From: Maylandia zebra
Taxonomy: Eukaryota > Chordata > Actinopteri > Cichliformes > Cichlidae
Assembly: GCF_041146795.1 (NCBI RefSeq)
Contig: NC_135185.1
Span: 26,905,529 to 26,969,528 of the forward strand
Length of the DNA stretch: 64,000 nucleotides
Reading direction: 5' to 3'
Below the pieces are notes generated by a model. The model was not told where the DNA came from. It searched no databases and worked only from the letters and a program-made list of their open reading frames with translations. Both the position numbers and the translations under genes were made by a program. Of the stretch, positions 47,998 to 59,658 are shown piece by piece (the first letter of the stretch is position 1; each line of letters opens with the position of its first letter).

Positions 47998-50559
47998 AAG
48001 TACCCCTCTCTCCCCTCTAAAAAAAATAAAATAAAACTTAAAGTAGCTCTGCTTCTAGTAAAGAGGAGTCTGTCCCTCTATTGTGCATATTACTGCATCT
48101 CATCTCGCTCATTGCTGCCTAGAGTGCTATGACAACAGAAGTGAGAATATATTTAATCTCTCCAGCCCTGCTAATAATACTAAGCTACTGGCTGAATGCC
48201 GAAAAAAGCACAAAGGGCTAATCATCTCTAGTAGTAAGCATTTTCTTACACATACACATTTTCCCCGCTGTTCTCAGAACTGTCAGGAGTAAAGAGATAA
48301 AGAATGGGCAGAAGGGGTGGAGGGGTGGTGGTGGTGGTGGTGGGGGAAGTCAGTTGTGGTGTGAGAAGTGTCTGCCACCACAGCATCATTAACACCCAGT
48401 GGTGTTGGAGTAAGGGAGGGAGAGCAGACGGGGCCTCCGAGCACTAGGAGCGAAATTGCAAACCCAAGGTTCCTGATACAACCTGTTATTATTTTTGACA
48501 CAAGCCATTTACAATAGCTATGAAGGTGGCAATGGAAAATGTAATATTGATTGTATGCCCTCAAGGCTTTGCTCCCCTGACTTCTCAACGTCACACGACT
48601 CAAATGTTGGGTGTGATGATATGCTTCTCCTTTTATTTATTTTTTATTTTCTTTTGTTTCCTCCACTTCCACATATCCTATTTTAGCGGCTTTGCTGATG
48701 GTCTGTTTGATGAGGTAATTACGCCGGTAGATTGAGAAGGCAAGGTGACGTTTTGGGAGTTGAGAAAAATAATAGAAAGCTGCGTAACTACAACAGTGCA
48801 ATATGATATTGGTCTGATGTGACAGGTGTTAATATACCCAATGGCAATCTGTTTTTCATCTCTTTTTCATGAGGGTGCTTACTGAATTACTTCCAAATGA
48901 TGTTTATGAAGCAAGCGACTGTTGCACCATGGGGTAGCGGCGGCTCATTCCAGCGTTATTAAGACGCGCTAACACAGAGCACCGCAAAGAAATGCACTTG
49001 GAAAAATAATCAGGTTTTGCTTAAACACAGATGCGTGATAATCCTGGAGACATTTTTGTGCAGGCATGTAGGCTCTGAGCTTCAGCTGGAGGCGATGGAA
49101 AATAGAGGAAGCTATTAAGCTCCTGAAACACAGTGACTAACTAAACAAAGCGTGGAACAACTGGGAAAATAGTCGGCCTTTGGAGAAGCCTGTCTCTGTC
49201 TGTCTGACAGAAACCTGTCAAAACCAAAACAAACATGTATAACAAGGCCCTCAAAGGACTGGAGACAATTGTGCGAGCCTGTGTGAGCTGCAGCGGAAGT
49301 CTTCGTATCTGCAGAGATTGCAAGGGTTATCTGCCAGTGGTAATTAAGCTAGGGCTTCTGTGTGACAACTTTTCACTTGTTTCTGAAATGAATGCATGAC
49401 CTGCACGCCACCTCTCCATGTAGCTAACCACTGATTGCTGTGCTAAAAGCTATCTTTGTGAAAAGTGCTGTCTAAGAGCTCTTTCCCTCTGGTTGGAGGT
49501 GCTTTGGAACACATCATTATGGACTTACATGATTTAGATGACCCCATAAAATTTCCCTAAAAGAAAATATAGTGAGGGCAATACCTTTGTGCTGTCAAGG
49601 GTTCTTCACGTTAGATGTTGTGTTTCACTGTTTAAAATTCAACTTTTTAAAAGCATTAAATATTCTCAGTTAAACCTTTGATTTCTAAATTATATTATCC
49701 ATATTAAACTGTCCATATTAATTACAGATGTAAGTGAGAAACTAATCAACCATCAGTGCTGCTTTTGAGAAACACAACTATGAGTCAGTTCATTGTGTTG
49801 CTGTGAACATTTTTCTGGATAATAGCACCTCTCGTTCTCATGTACAGTTAGACCAACATGTTTTTATCTCTGTCATCACATTAGGTTGAGTGGAGGAAAA
49901 TCACTCTTAATGACACAGAGATTATTGGCTTTGTGTTTTGGTATACCAGTAAATGCTGGCTATGCCAATGGGATTTCCCCACATAAGCCTTCGCTATCAG
50001 TTTACAGTAACTTCTGCATTCTGCAGTTATCCACAAGGATATCAAAACACAATACAACAAGTCTGTGTGGCTTCACTCAATGACATTATCTTGCAATAGT
50101 CATGGAAAAAAAAAGAGTCTGTATCCTGTAAAAATGGAGTGAAAAGAACAATAAATGTGGAGAAATAGTTTTGTTCACTGTTGACTAATGTGTTAAGGAT
50201 TACTTTCTGGTTTTAAAACTTCCTGTCATGATCTCTTAAAGGAATTCTTCCCAGTATATTCATACAGCAGCACTGCTACAAGCAGTGATTCAATTAAATT
50301 TTGAAATCAGGAAATTGTGATATATTGAAAAGAAGGATTGTTCACACTTGGAGTTATAAGTTACACTTCCAAAACATTTCTCAACATTAAGTGCAGAGGA
50401 CACAAAACTCCAGTGCTAACTCTAAAAACAATAAAAGCCATTAGCATCATGCTAGGGTAAACATTAAAGTACTACCTATTAGTATCTATTAAAGTATTTA
50501 GTTTACAACTTTAGCACGACATGTTCAATGGATAAATGCTGATGCTGGTCAGCAGGGGC
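47998..50559. other. non-coding, nothing recognised
   Basis: No exon or element recognised. A GGT-repeat, G-rich stretch (about 48315-48346, GTGGAGGGGTGGTGGTGG type) is a possible G-quadruplex on the + strand. Confidence 0.4.
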
Positions 50560-50828
50560 CTTCATATGTGAGGTTTACATGTTTTGTTTCCCAATGTGTG
50601 CTCTGGTTTCTTCCTACAAGCCACATAAATGCATGTCAGTTTAATTGGTGATTCTAAATAGACTCTAGGTGTGGATGTCAATGTGGATGGTAGCTTGTCG
50701 CTCTGTGTTAGATATGTGATAGGCTAGTGACATGTCCGGCCTGTACCCTGCTTCTCGCCTAATGTCAGCTGGGATAGGTTCTGGCCCTCTGAAACCGTAG
50801 TTATTTAAGGGCTAAAGAAAATGAATAG
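50560..50828 (+). mobile_element. diverged interspersed retroelement, + orientation
   Basis: Same family as 51519-51846 but inverted relative to it. Diagnostic words are TTTAATTGGTGATTCTAAAT, GTGAATGT-like GATGTCAATGTGGATGG, CTGTACCCTGCTTCTCGCC and AATGTCAGCTGGGATAGGTT, ending near GAAAATGAATAGATA. This is a very common fish interspersed repeat, recalled as a LINE/SINE-type 3' region. The copy is old. No target-site duplication was identified. Confidence 0.75.
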
Positions 50829-51241
50829 ATATTGAAAGCAAGGACATTGGAAGTAGTGGGGCCAAGGAACCAAAAGACCAGAGGATATCCTGACAGCTAG
50901 CAATGTTCCTTTGCTCATTCCTCTGATGCATTGTGCACTGCTGACCTGAAAAGTTGATTATTCTAGATAAAAAGTCAATTTTTATGAACTAGGTATCTAA
51001 TTTGCTTTGATCTCTTGGATGACATATGTTAAATGAAAGATATTCAAAGTCAAACATACTAGAACAGCAGTGCTCTGAGACTGTGAAGGTAGGCAGTGAC
51101 AAAACGAAATGCTTAAAATTTATCATATGAACAGTTGCAGGATTATCATGGACTATCAGGAGTGTCATGGTATAGAATACATTTTTCACTTGGCACTGTT
51201 GCATCATTTTGCAGTGTGCAAGATTAACATTGCATACAGCC
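50829..51241. other. non-coding, nothing recognised
   Basis: Unremarkable A/T-rich sequence between the two inverted family members. No feature identified. Confidence 0.4.
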
Positions 51242-51321
51242 AATCTTGGAGTCTGAGCTGTCCACACATGAGATAATGGCTGGATGAGATAAAGTAATCA
51301 AATCCCCTAAAAAAATCACTT
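51242..51321 (+). repeat. 80 bp exact direct repeat, copy 2
   Basis: Identical to 47918-47997 (80 of 80). Boundaries are sharp: CAGCC precedes and CATTAATAAATT follows, versus TTGTTAAG and AAGTACCCC in copy 1. Confidence 0.97.
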
Positions 51322-51504
51322 CATTAATAAATTCCTTCTGCTACTAAATGGGAATGCACACCTGTTTTTCAATGATATAATCCATAAAGATTAGGGTAAT
51401 TTAATTGTGACAGATGTTTGCTTGATTGGATTAGCTAAGCAGGAAAAATGGGAAATTTAGAATTGGGTCCAAACCAGTTTTTGTGCAAAATTTCACTTTA
51501 GAAT

Positions 51505-51860
51505 GCAAAACATAATCTATCCATCCATCCATTCGCTTCCACTTAACCTTTTCAGGGTTGCGGGGGTGCTGGAGCCTATCCCAGCTGTCATAGGCGGGGT
51601 ACACCCTGGACAGGTCACCAGTCTGTTGCAGGGCTAACACAGAGGCAGACAGCCATGCGCGCTCACATTCACTCCCGTATTCACACCTATGGGGCAATTT
51701 AGACTAATCAATTAACCTATCCCCACAAACTGCATGTCTATAGACGTGTGCCCGGAGGGAACCCACGCAAACACGGGGAGAACATGCAAACTCCACACAG
51801 AAAGACCCCGGCCTGATGGTGGAATTGAACTCAGGAAAGGGTTAGGGCAAAACATAATCT
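51505..51860 (-). mobile_element. retroposed element with 14 bp target-site duplications
   Basis: The element (51519-51846) is bracketed by exact 14 bp duplications GCAAAACATAATCT (51505-51518 and 51847-51860), the signature of target-primed reverse transcription. Read on the minus strand it runs from GAGTTCAATTCCACC through TTGCGTGGGTTCCCTCCGG and CTGGGATAGGCTCC to a 3' tail of ATGGATGGATGG. A short tandem 3' tail without poly(A) and a truncated 5' end suit a LINE-derived copy or a SINE sharing its tail. Widespread fish repeat family; exact name not assigned. Confidence 0.88.
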
Positions 51861-51954
51861 CACTTAAAAAGTTTTCATTTAGGGTAACTTGGAATCTAAT
51901 ACATCCATGGTTTCTTGTAATCTTTTTGAAGCGGTCTTTTTCAGAGCAATAGTT

Positions 51955-52320
51955 CTTCAGGCTTTTAGTTTTTAGACATTGATTGCTGTTTCACTCATTT
52001 TCAGTCCAGTCCATTTACCTGACCATAGTGGCGTTTTTTTTTTTTTATTTGTTTGTTAAGTCAATTTATACTGGACAGAAAATGGATTAAAAAGCAGCCA
52101 GCATCCAAATAAGTGCTTTAAATATCCTTCAAGAAGCCTCGAGAAGTATTCCAAAAGACTATTTACAGAAAGACATTTAAGAGAGTTCAGGCTGTGTTAA
52201 ACAGTAAAGGTGGTTATACCACATATTGACCTTCAAGCTCTTGAAAATTGGGCAAACTCTGTTTTTAGCTTATATAATGCATTTCTGTGTATGTTTACAT
52301 ATTTTTTGCCTAACAGGAAA
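51955..52320 (+). mobile_element. Tc1-like element 3' fragment, internally deleted
   Basis: About 51972-52027 resembles 24985-25045. After a T-run, 52107-52215 matches the C-terminal coding end of Tc1 (TTTAAATATCCTTCAAGAAGCC, then GTATTCCAAAAGACTATTTA and AGAGAGTTCAGGCTGTG), with a stop-rich tail like that of 25195-25755. It keeps no catalytic motif. Confidence 0.6.
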
Positions 52321-55300
52321 GAAAGTAAAAAATGACAGTAGAAAAGTATACATAGCAAACAGTGTTTTTGACAAACTAGGAACAGTTAAACTGCCAAAAC
52401 AAAGTTTGACTCGTCTTTTACTGAACTCCAACACTGATTTTAGCGGGATAATAAGAGGCCACTGTATACTCTGCAAGAGATCTGTAATTCATTTGACTTT
52501 AAAAGAGCTCAATTATAGTTATTGATTATTTATTCCCCTTTAAAGCGAGTGAACTCTTGCAAGGGCACTCTTATGATTCATGCTGCCCGCTAAAAGGAAT
52601 GGCTTTTAAATATTGGAAGAGCTGTTTGAAGGAAGGATTGCTGAATATTTAGAGTTCTATTGCTTTCATTTAGTTTGGCTGATGTGAAGTTTAGCCGTTA
52701 TTCTCTCTAGTATTCCTGTCCTCATCAGCCTCTGCACTTTCACAGATGATGTCTGTTTCATAGACATGGCGAATCGCATTCGTACCAGGCTTCTTCAGGA
52801 GAGTGGGCTGAGAAGTTTTGATGAAAACTAGATAAAGGCTGTGAAAAAAGAGAAGATCAAATCAGCAACTCCATCAGCCCTCATAAGAGCTGATCCCCCC
52901 TGCCCCGAGAGAGCTTGTGGGATCACAATACTTCCCATAAAACAGCGGGAGCTTGGCCAGCCAACTGAAAAGGACCTGCCTCTCATTGGAGTGAGAGATC
53001 ACTGAACTGGAGAAGGGAAAGAGTAGAGAGAAAAAGAAGAGGTTTCTCCTATATGCAGGTTGAATGAGGGTCTCAGTGGTCAAACCTATAGAATTAAAAC
53101 AGGAATGGTGGAGTGGGAGGTGGAGTGGGAGGTGGTATGTGGGGACTGAAGAAAGGGGGAGTTGTTGGTCATTATACGAAGCCTAAGTAGAACACCAGCT
53201 CCTCATTCTCCTCCTCCTGAAGGTTCACATCCCTGCTGTGTTTACCACAGCCCCCCTATGGATTCTATTAAATCAGACAGGAATAAGAGGGAGAACTGCA
53301 TGCCCCCACTGTCTTGCATTTACCTGAGGCTTAGCCTTTTGACCTCAGCTCTGCATGTTTGTGAAAGGAACAAATCATATTCCTGATTAAGTTTGAATGT
53401 CTTTATCATAAAATCTTGTTCACTAATTTGGAACAAAAGAAAGTTCTTTTTATGATATTTGTTAAGCTAATTACAAGGTTTATTAAATTGCCCTTTCAGG
53501 GTTATGGTATTATTTTTAAAGCCTCATTTTAAGCAATGTATAGTCATTTGTGCTTTTATTTAAGACTGTAGGTAAGCTTTCCTTGTTTTCAGATAAAATC
53601 AGCATGCAGAAGCATTGCTGCATAATGCAGCAGCCTAAAACCTGCCCTTTAAACTCAAAGCTAAGTGGGGAAAATGACTGGGCAAATGAATCATTTCAAG
53701 TTATAGAGCCGTTACCTGGTTGAGGGGACATGTAAGTATGAATGCATGGAATAAATATGTCGTGGCTTTATGAAGTGTGAAATGGACCAATGCAAAGGCT
53801 CTCCCTGTTTGTTGCTCATTGTGGAGGTGACTCCACATTTATGAGCATTTACACCCCCGAATCCCAGTTTGCAAACTTAAATTTATGGGTCCAATGGCAC
53901 TTAAATTTTTACTAGTAAAAAATATTTAAGGAGTTGGTTCATTCACATAATTGTTATTTATCTACCTCCTTGGGGTGAAAGCAGAACCAAATTGCTATTT
54001 CCATTTAGAGGATGGAATGGCATAATGATGAACACATTTATAAAGTGGCTGTGTTTTTTACAGAACTTATGCCTGTGTCCAGGGGCTGCAATTAAAATGG
54101 TCTGTACACAAAATTGTGAATCCTATTGACCCACCAAACCCAGACACTCAATACAATTTGCTCATTATCTGTTTAGTTGGCTGGTTGTGTTTGTCATCAA
54201 CTAAGTGACCCTGTCTAAAAATCATCAGTACAAATTGATCAGTTTCATATTCTAAAATACGGCTTAGTTAGGACTTTCTGCATGTGGGATGATAAGAAAG
54301 TTGGGTCATATATCCATCCAATATATTTTCATTATTTAAAATTCATTCTCATGCATGTACACCCAGAAAATCTCCATTTTTTAATGCAACCATGTTAAAT
54401 ATAGATAAATTACTCTAGTCCATGTCCATTCTCTGTCTTCATTCTCTTCTTTCATTCTGTTTTTTTTTCTATCCCTTTTTACTTTTCCATTTGTCCAGTT
54501 GGTATACCCCACTAAGAACATGATTGCCACAGGCCTGAACCCAGTATCCACTGATTGTGTGGTTTCAAGTCACATCATGGATAACCTTTGACCCCAAAGT
54601 CAGCTCTGGCTCTTAGCCTCAGTGTGCAGCTGTGGTGAGAGTTGGCATTCCTCCCCTGCAGGTCAGAGCACCATTAGCCTACACTGTAAGGAATGCAACA
54701 CCATTTGTAATGACTTTACAATTGACAATAGCAATCAACGTGAAAAACAACTGATGACCTCTCACTTTTTTTTCTCTAAGTGGTCTTGGGGAAAAAAAAA
54801 GCCTCTTTGCTAATTGTCCACCAGTTAAATGTTTTTGTGTTGCATTTGTTTATCAAACCATACGAGTGATAAATTGTAGAAGACCTATTAAATGTCAAAA
54901 ATATGCATCCTTATTTGGATGTAAATATATCATTCATGGTAAATTTACGTGATAAACGATTTTTAAAATCTTAGAACAAGATTTGTGATCTCTCTTGTTG
55001 CACTATATAATAGGATTTTAATGGATCTGATAGTCAAAACACATGTTCCAACTGAGGCCCAGGATGTACGTAAGTTTGGTCAGTGTGACCAAAGCACATA
55101 TGGTACCTGTTCTCCACACCATCTGAATAATTTGCCCAAAAGCGCTATATTATCTATTTTGCCGTTATTTTATTATACTTCTTTTCTTTTTTTTTCTAAG
55201 TGATTTTCTTTGTTTTTCTCAGTTTACTTCTAACTTCTTTTTGCCTTGTGTTTGGTGCAAAGTACTAGACTGATGCACTGCTGTTTTCGCTAAGTTCTTC

Positions 55301-58269
55301 TGAGTGGTAGTGAAAGACTAGAGACATCTCTAAGCCTTCTGGGACCCCACAGCCACAAGTGTCTGCAGGGCTGTCTATGATAGAGTCTGTTTTGTTAAAG
55401 TAGGAGAAAGAGAAAGACCTCATAGTTTTTCAAACCCTTTGAAATGCTGTTTTTGTGATCGATTCACAGACCAATTCAGGGAACCCAGAGGAGCAAACCC
55501 CTGCTCATATGCTCCAGGGAAGATCATAGTTTTTTGAAGCTGATGGTATTTGCGTTTTATGCAGGCAAGCTGTGAAACGTGTTGATTTGTTCTGGGCATC
55601 AATTGCTCCACAGGCTTTCAGATGAAGATGTTTACCCACTGTGAACTTCTTGCCAATTTATCTCACTGAGGGACAGAGAGTCTTACTGTTTTCCCCTTTG
55701 TCTTCCTTGCCAATCCTCCACTTCTCTTATCATCTCTCCCATTTTATCTTTTTACCACACCTTCTTAAAACTTCTCCACTTTCCCCTTTCTTTCGCCCTC
55801 CCTGTTAAAGTTTTCTACATACCGAGAAGAGTGCATTTTGCACAAATTTATCAAAGCTGACACTAAGAATAAACTTTTTTTCCTTTGGTCTGAATGCTTA
55901 ATGATTGTTCCTGTCTTACCAGCGCAGATGGTTGTCGGATAATGCAACCCCAAACGCTGGGGTATGTCTTTGATCTCTTTTGACTAATAGTGATGGCGTG
56001 TTTTTGTCGAGAGGGATCATGGTTAGCTATGTCAAATGGGGATTTCATCAGGGCAGGAAATGTCTGTTTTTTGTATTGCTTTACATACAGAGATCAACTT
56101 AACTGAATGTTGAGAGGACGTCTCTGTATTGTAGATAAGGTGAAAAGATGTATAACTACTTGTTGTGGCTTATTAGTGATCATTGTTTGAGTTGTTAATC
56201 GCTTGTGTGCTTAAAACACTCATATCTCAGTCGCTGATTTGATGGATACCTTCAAAACTTCAAGCCCAAGCACACTAGCACATTGCCATAGAGACAGTGA
56301 GAGATAGACTGGGTATACAGAGGCTAAATGTTATTACATTCACATTCTTGTAAGTTGTTCAGAAATGTTACAGTTAGCTGCTCGTGGTTTGATAGATTGA
56401 CACACTACTTGATTGTTCATGCCATGAAGTGAGTGCACCTGTGATGAATAGTACCTCTATTATCATTCTTTAAGTCAATTAATCAAACCTTCCTGAAACA
56501 TTTCCACCACTTGCTACCCAGAAATGTAGAGATGAATCGCATGTCTTCCTGAAGGCAGAAGGAAAAGAGTTAAAGTTGAATATGATGGGTTCTCCCCCAG
56601 GTTTCTACCCCCATCCCTTCTTTCTTAGGCTCCCTTACCAGTCTAGTGGTGCACTTGAAAGACACTTTTCCAGTATTAAGCCTCAGAGGGAAATTTCAGC
56701 ATACAAGCTCTTAGCAGTCGATGTGAGATGGTAGTGTGGGGTGCGGTGAAAATACCAAACAACTCATGTTAAGTTATTTTTCCACGAAGGGAGCGGAGAG
56801 ACAGCTGAAAGGGACATGTTTAGACAGTTGCGTTTCAACAGGGCATTCCTCAGTCACTACCATGCACACATATTCATATACATAGGCATCTGTCAATGTG
56901 CTATACTTCATTTAGATACCACCCCCAATTTAAACAAATATATAAATAAGAAAATACTGGGCAGGGTTCCTGACTCATCCATTACTCTCTGCAACCATGT
57001 GCACCCAGATACTGAAGGACATTCCTGTCCTTCTGCCAACAAGCTACACACACACACACACACACATTGCCACATATGTGCACACTAAGACAAACATACA
57101 AACGCATGTGAGGTTGATTAGGAAGCTGTGGTCAGTTGACAAATAACATGGTGTTCATATTTTGCCTGAGGCATGGTAGCAGTAATGATTCAATAATTGT
57201 CCTGAGTGCTCAACGTTCACTTCCAATCAGCATCCAGAAAAGCTTTGCAGCTGGCAACCCACGCTTTGTAACCTGCAAAGACACACACTTAGACACATAC
57301 TCACTTAACCACAAAGATTTAGTTGCAACTGTGGTTAATGGGAATAATTAGTGTATTCACATTGCTCATCTTTTTGCTCTCACGTTTGTTATGCGATCCC
57401 TCTCTGCTGTTATATCCACTGCAGCCACGCCTGTAGACTAGGAAAGATAAGAACATGTGGAATTAGTTCCTCGCAGTCATGCTCATAACTTGTTGTGATA
57501 TTCACTTTGGTACACCTGAGCTTGTAATTGAGAAAAGTGACCCTGTGCCCTAGAGCTAGACTGAGAACAGCATTCGTAACTCACATGTTACATGTGTGAT
57601 CTATCCCACATCTCTATAGCAAGGCCCTTATCTGGGTCACACTGGGAGATGCAAAATCTCTCTTTCTCTCTGTTTACACTTAGAGGAAAACCATTTCAGC
57701 AAATCAGCACACTTTCCATGATATCACCCAGCGCCTAAAATGGCAAAACATCTTATCCAAATCAAAGCACTATTATTCTGCATAGCGGAGTTGGAGATTC
57801 ACTGGAAAAGACTCTTCCCCATATCTCATGCAGACTTTAATTAGTGACAAATTTAGCCTCTGGTCTCAGCTTGTTCAAACATGGTCCCTCTTTAAGGTTA
57901 GTTCTGCTTGAATATTTTACCACTGACCTCTCTGAAAGGCTGCCAAGAATGTCAGATATCTTAGATGCGTAGGAGTGCCTTGCTGAGTCTCTCCTGGGTT
58001 GGTTGGTTGCCTTCTCTGCTCTGTGTTTCTTCCATTAGCAGTGCCCTCTGCAGGATGCCTGGACTGCATGTGATGATGTAAGCACATTTCTTCTGTGCTG
58101 TGCAACTGCCTGTGGCTATGAAGCGATGCAGGGCAGACGGTCTTTTAACTCTCTCTCCCTCGCTCTCTCTCACACACACACACACACACACTCTCTTTTG
58201 CCTGTTTTTGCTTTTGCCTCAAATACAAATTGATCCGGTCTTTATAAGGTTTAGATACATAAAAGCTGC
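52321..58269. other. non-coding, nothing recognised
   Basis: No exon, RNA gene or transposon end recognised. Simple features are a 12 bp G-rich tandem repeat near 53108-53135 (GTGGAGTGGGAG type), a (CA)n at 57044-57066 and a CT/CA stretch at about 58150-58195. Confidence 0.35.
57044..57066. repeat. (CA)n microsatellite
   Basis: Uninterrupted CA dinucleotides, roughly eleven units. Confidence 0.95.
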
Positions 58270-59658
58270 ATCAGGTGTAGAGATGGACCGATCCGATATT
58301 ACGTATCGGTATCGGTCCGATACTGACCTAAATGACTGGATCGGATATCGGAGAAAAATAAAAAATGTAATCCGATCCATTAAATATCACGAAAGCACCT
58401 CACAAAACTTGCAACACGCCGTAACTCACCTCAGAACGTTAGCATGTCGGAGCAGTATGCATCACGTGATAGAGCGGCTGTGGCATGCAGGACCTGTCGG
58501 TGGTCTGGATAGCATTTGGAGCTTCCCTAGCAACCCGGCATTTCATCTCCGACAAAGTTATCCCCGAGAGAAGTAAAGCAAGTGTGTAAGTCCATCTCTG
58601 AATGTTTGTAAAGCATTCCTGCGTTAAGCTTAACGAGCGACTGCCTCTCGCTCTCCGGCTGCTACTTCAATCGTGAAACTGCTTAAATGATCAGCTGATC
58701 GGCTTTTCTGTCGCAAGTCCGTCTTTGTTTTTGGCCCACTTTGCACCAGAAAGAGGAAACCAGCGGCTGAACAACAGCAGCACGTTTAAGCTTGATAAGC
58801 TGTTGTTAGAATTTATTTAATATTACTTTCTACACCAGGATCTTTTTCTACGTAGCTGACGCTGGTAACTGTGCAGGGGCGGATCTAGCAAAGTTTAGCC
58901 AGGGGGGCCGATAGGGCATTAACTGGGAAAAGGGGGCACAAAGACATACTTTTCTTTCTTATTCTCATTTAAAATGTCTAGCTTTTAATAAATAATTATC
59001 TGACACACAAAGTTTTAATTTGATGTAAAATGAATAGAAGTCAATTACTGTATATAGTGACTATTAAGTCTAATATATATACCCTAGTAAGCTATAGTAC
59101 TTTTTCCTTTGGGAAGGTACCATCTGTGCAGTCTGCAATTTTGTTGAAGAAAGATGTTGAATCTATTTAATATTTCTTGAAAAATAATTGATTTCTGTGC
59201 ATTTTTTTTCACACTGCATCAAATTAAGGTTGATTACGTCGATTAAGCATCATGAGGTGGCGCGTGAGGGGTGGTTCCCTATTTTTTATTTATTTATTTT
59301 TGTTGTTGCTGGGAGTTGGAACCCTATTAGTTAGGTTGCTTAATATTTACGCTAAGTACTCTTTAAAATACCAGAATAGGGAGGATGGTGTAGGTCTAAG
59401 TTTATTAGATTGATCAGTATTGCTGAACTATGAAATTTTTTTTTGTATACAGGTATAACAGAATAGCTTTAGTGTAGTTGTTGTTTTAAACTTGAGTATG
59501 AACTTGCAGACTTGCAAAATGCAGCAAGATATTTTAAAAAACAGTTTTGTTGATTAAAAAACACTATATCGGATTCATATCGGTATCGGCAGATATCCAA
59601 ATTTATGATATCGGTATCGGACATAAAAAAGTGGTATCGTGCCATCTCTAATCAGGTG
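58270..59658. mobile_element. non-autonomous hAT element with 8 bp target-site duplications
   Basis: Element 58278-59650 (1373 bp) is flanked by perfect 8 bp duplications ATCAGGTG (58270-58277 and 59651-59658), the hallmark of the hAT superfamily. Its termini are short imperfect inverted repeats (TAGAGATGGACCGAT at the left, TAGAGATGGCACGAT from the right end). Sub-terminal ATCGGTATCGG-type motifs cluster at both ends (about 58303-58360 and 59566-59640). Internal DNA has no transposase catalytic domain, so mobilisation would have required a transposase in trans. A second hAT-like fragment appears nested near 58874. Confidence 0.93.
58874..58945 (+). mobile_element. possible nested hAT 5' end
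   Basis: Begins CAGGGGCGGATCTAGC, resembling a separate fish hAT terminus (CAGGGGCGxxxCTAG type), followed by G-rich GGGGGGCC and GGGGGCACAAAG. The matching inverted right end was not found inside the host element, so it is a truncated insertion or an internal part of the host element. Confidence 0.4.

Noticed and set aside
58100..58576. 158-codon open frame
   Set aside because: It crosses the left boundary of the hAT insertion (58278) and a CT/CA repeat, so it cannot be a real gene product.
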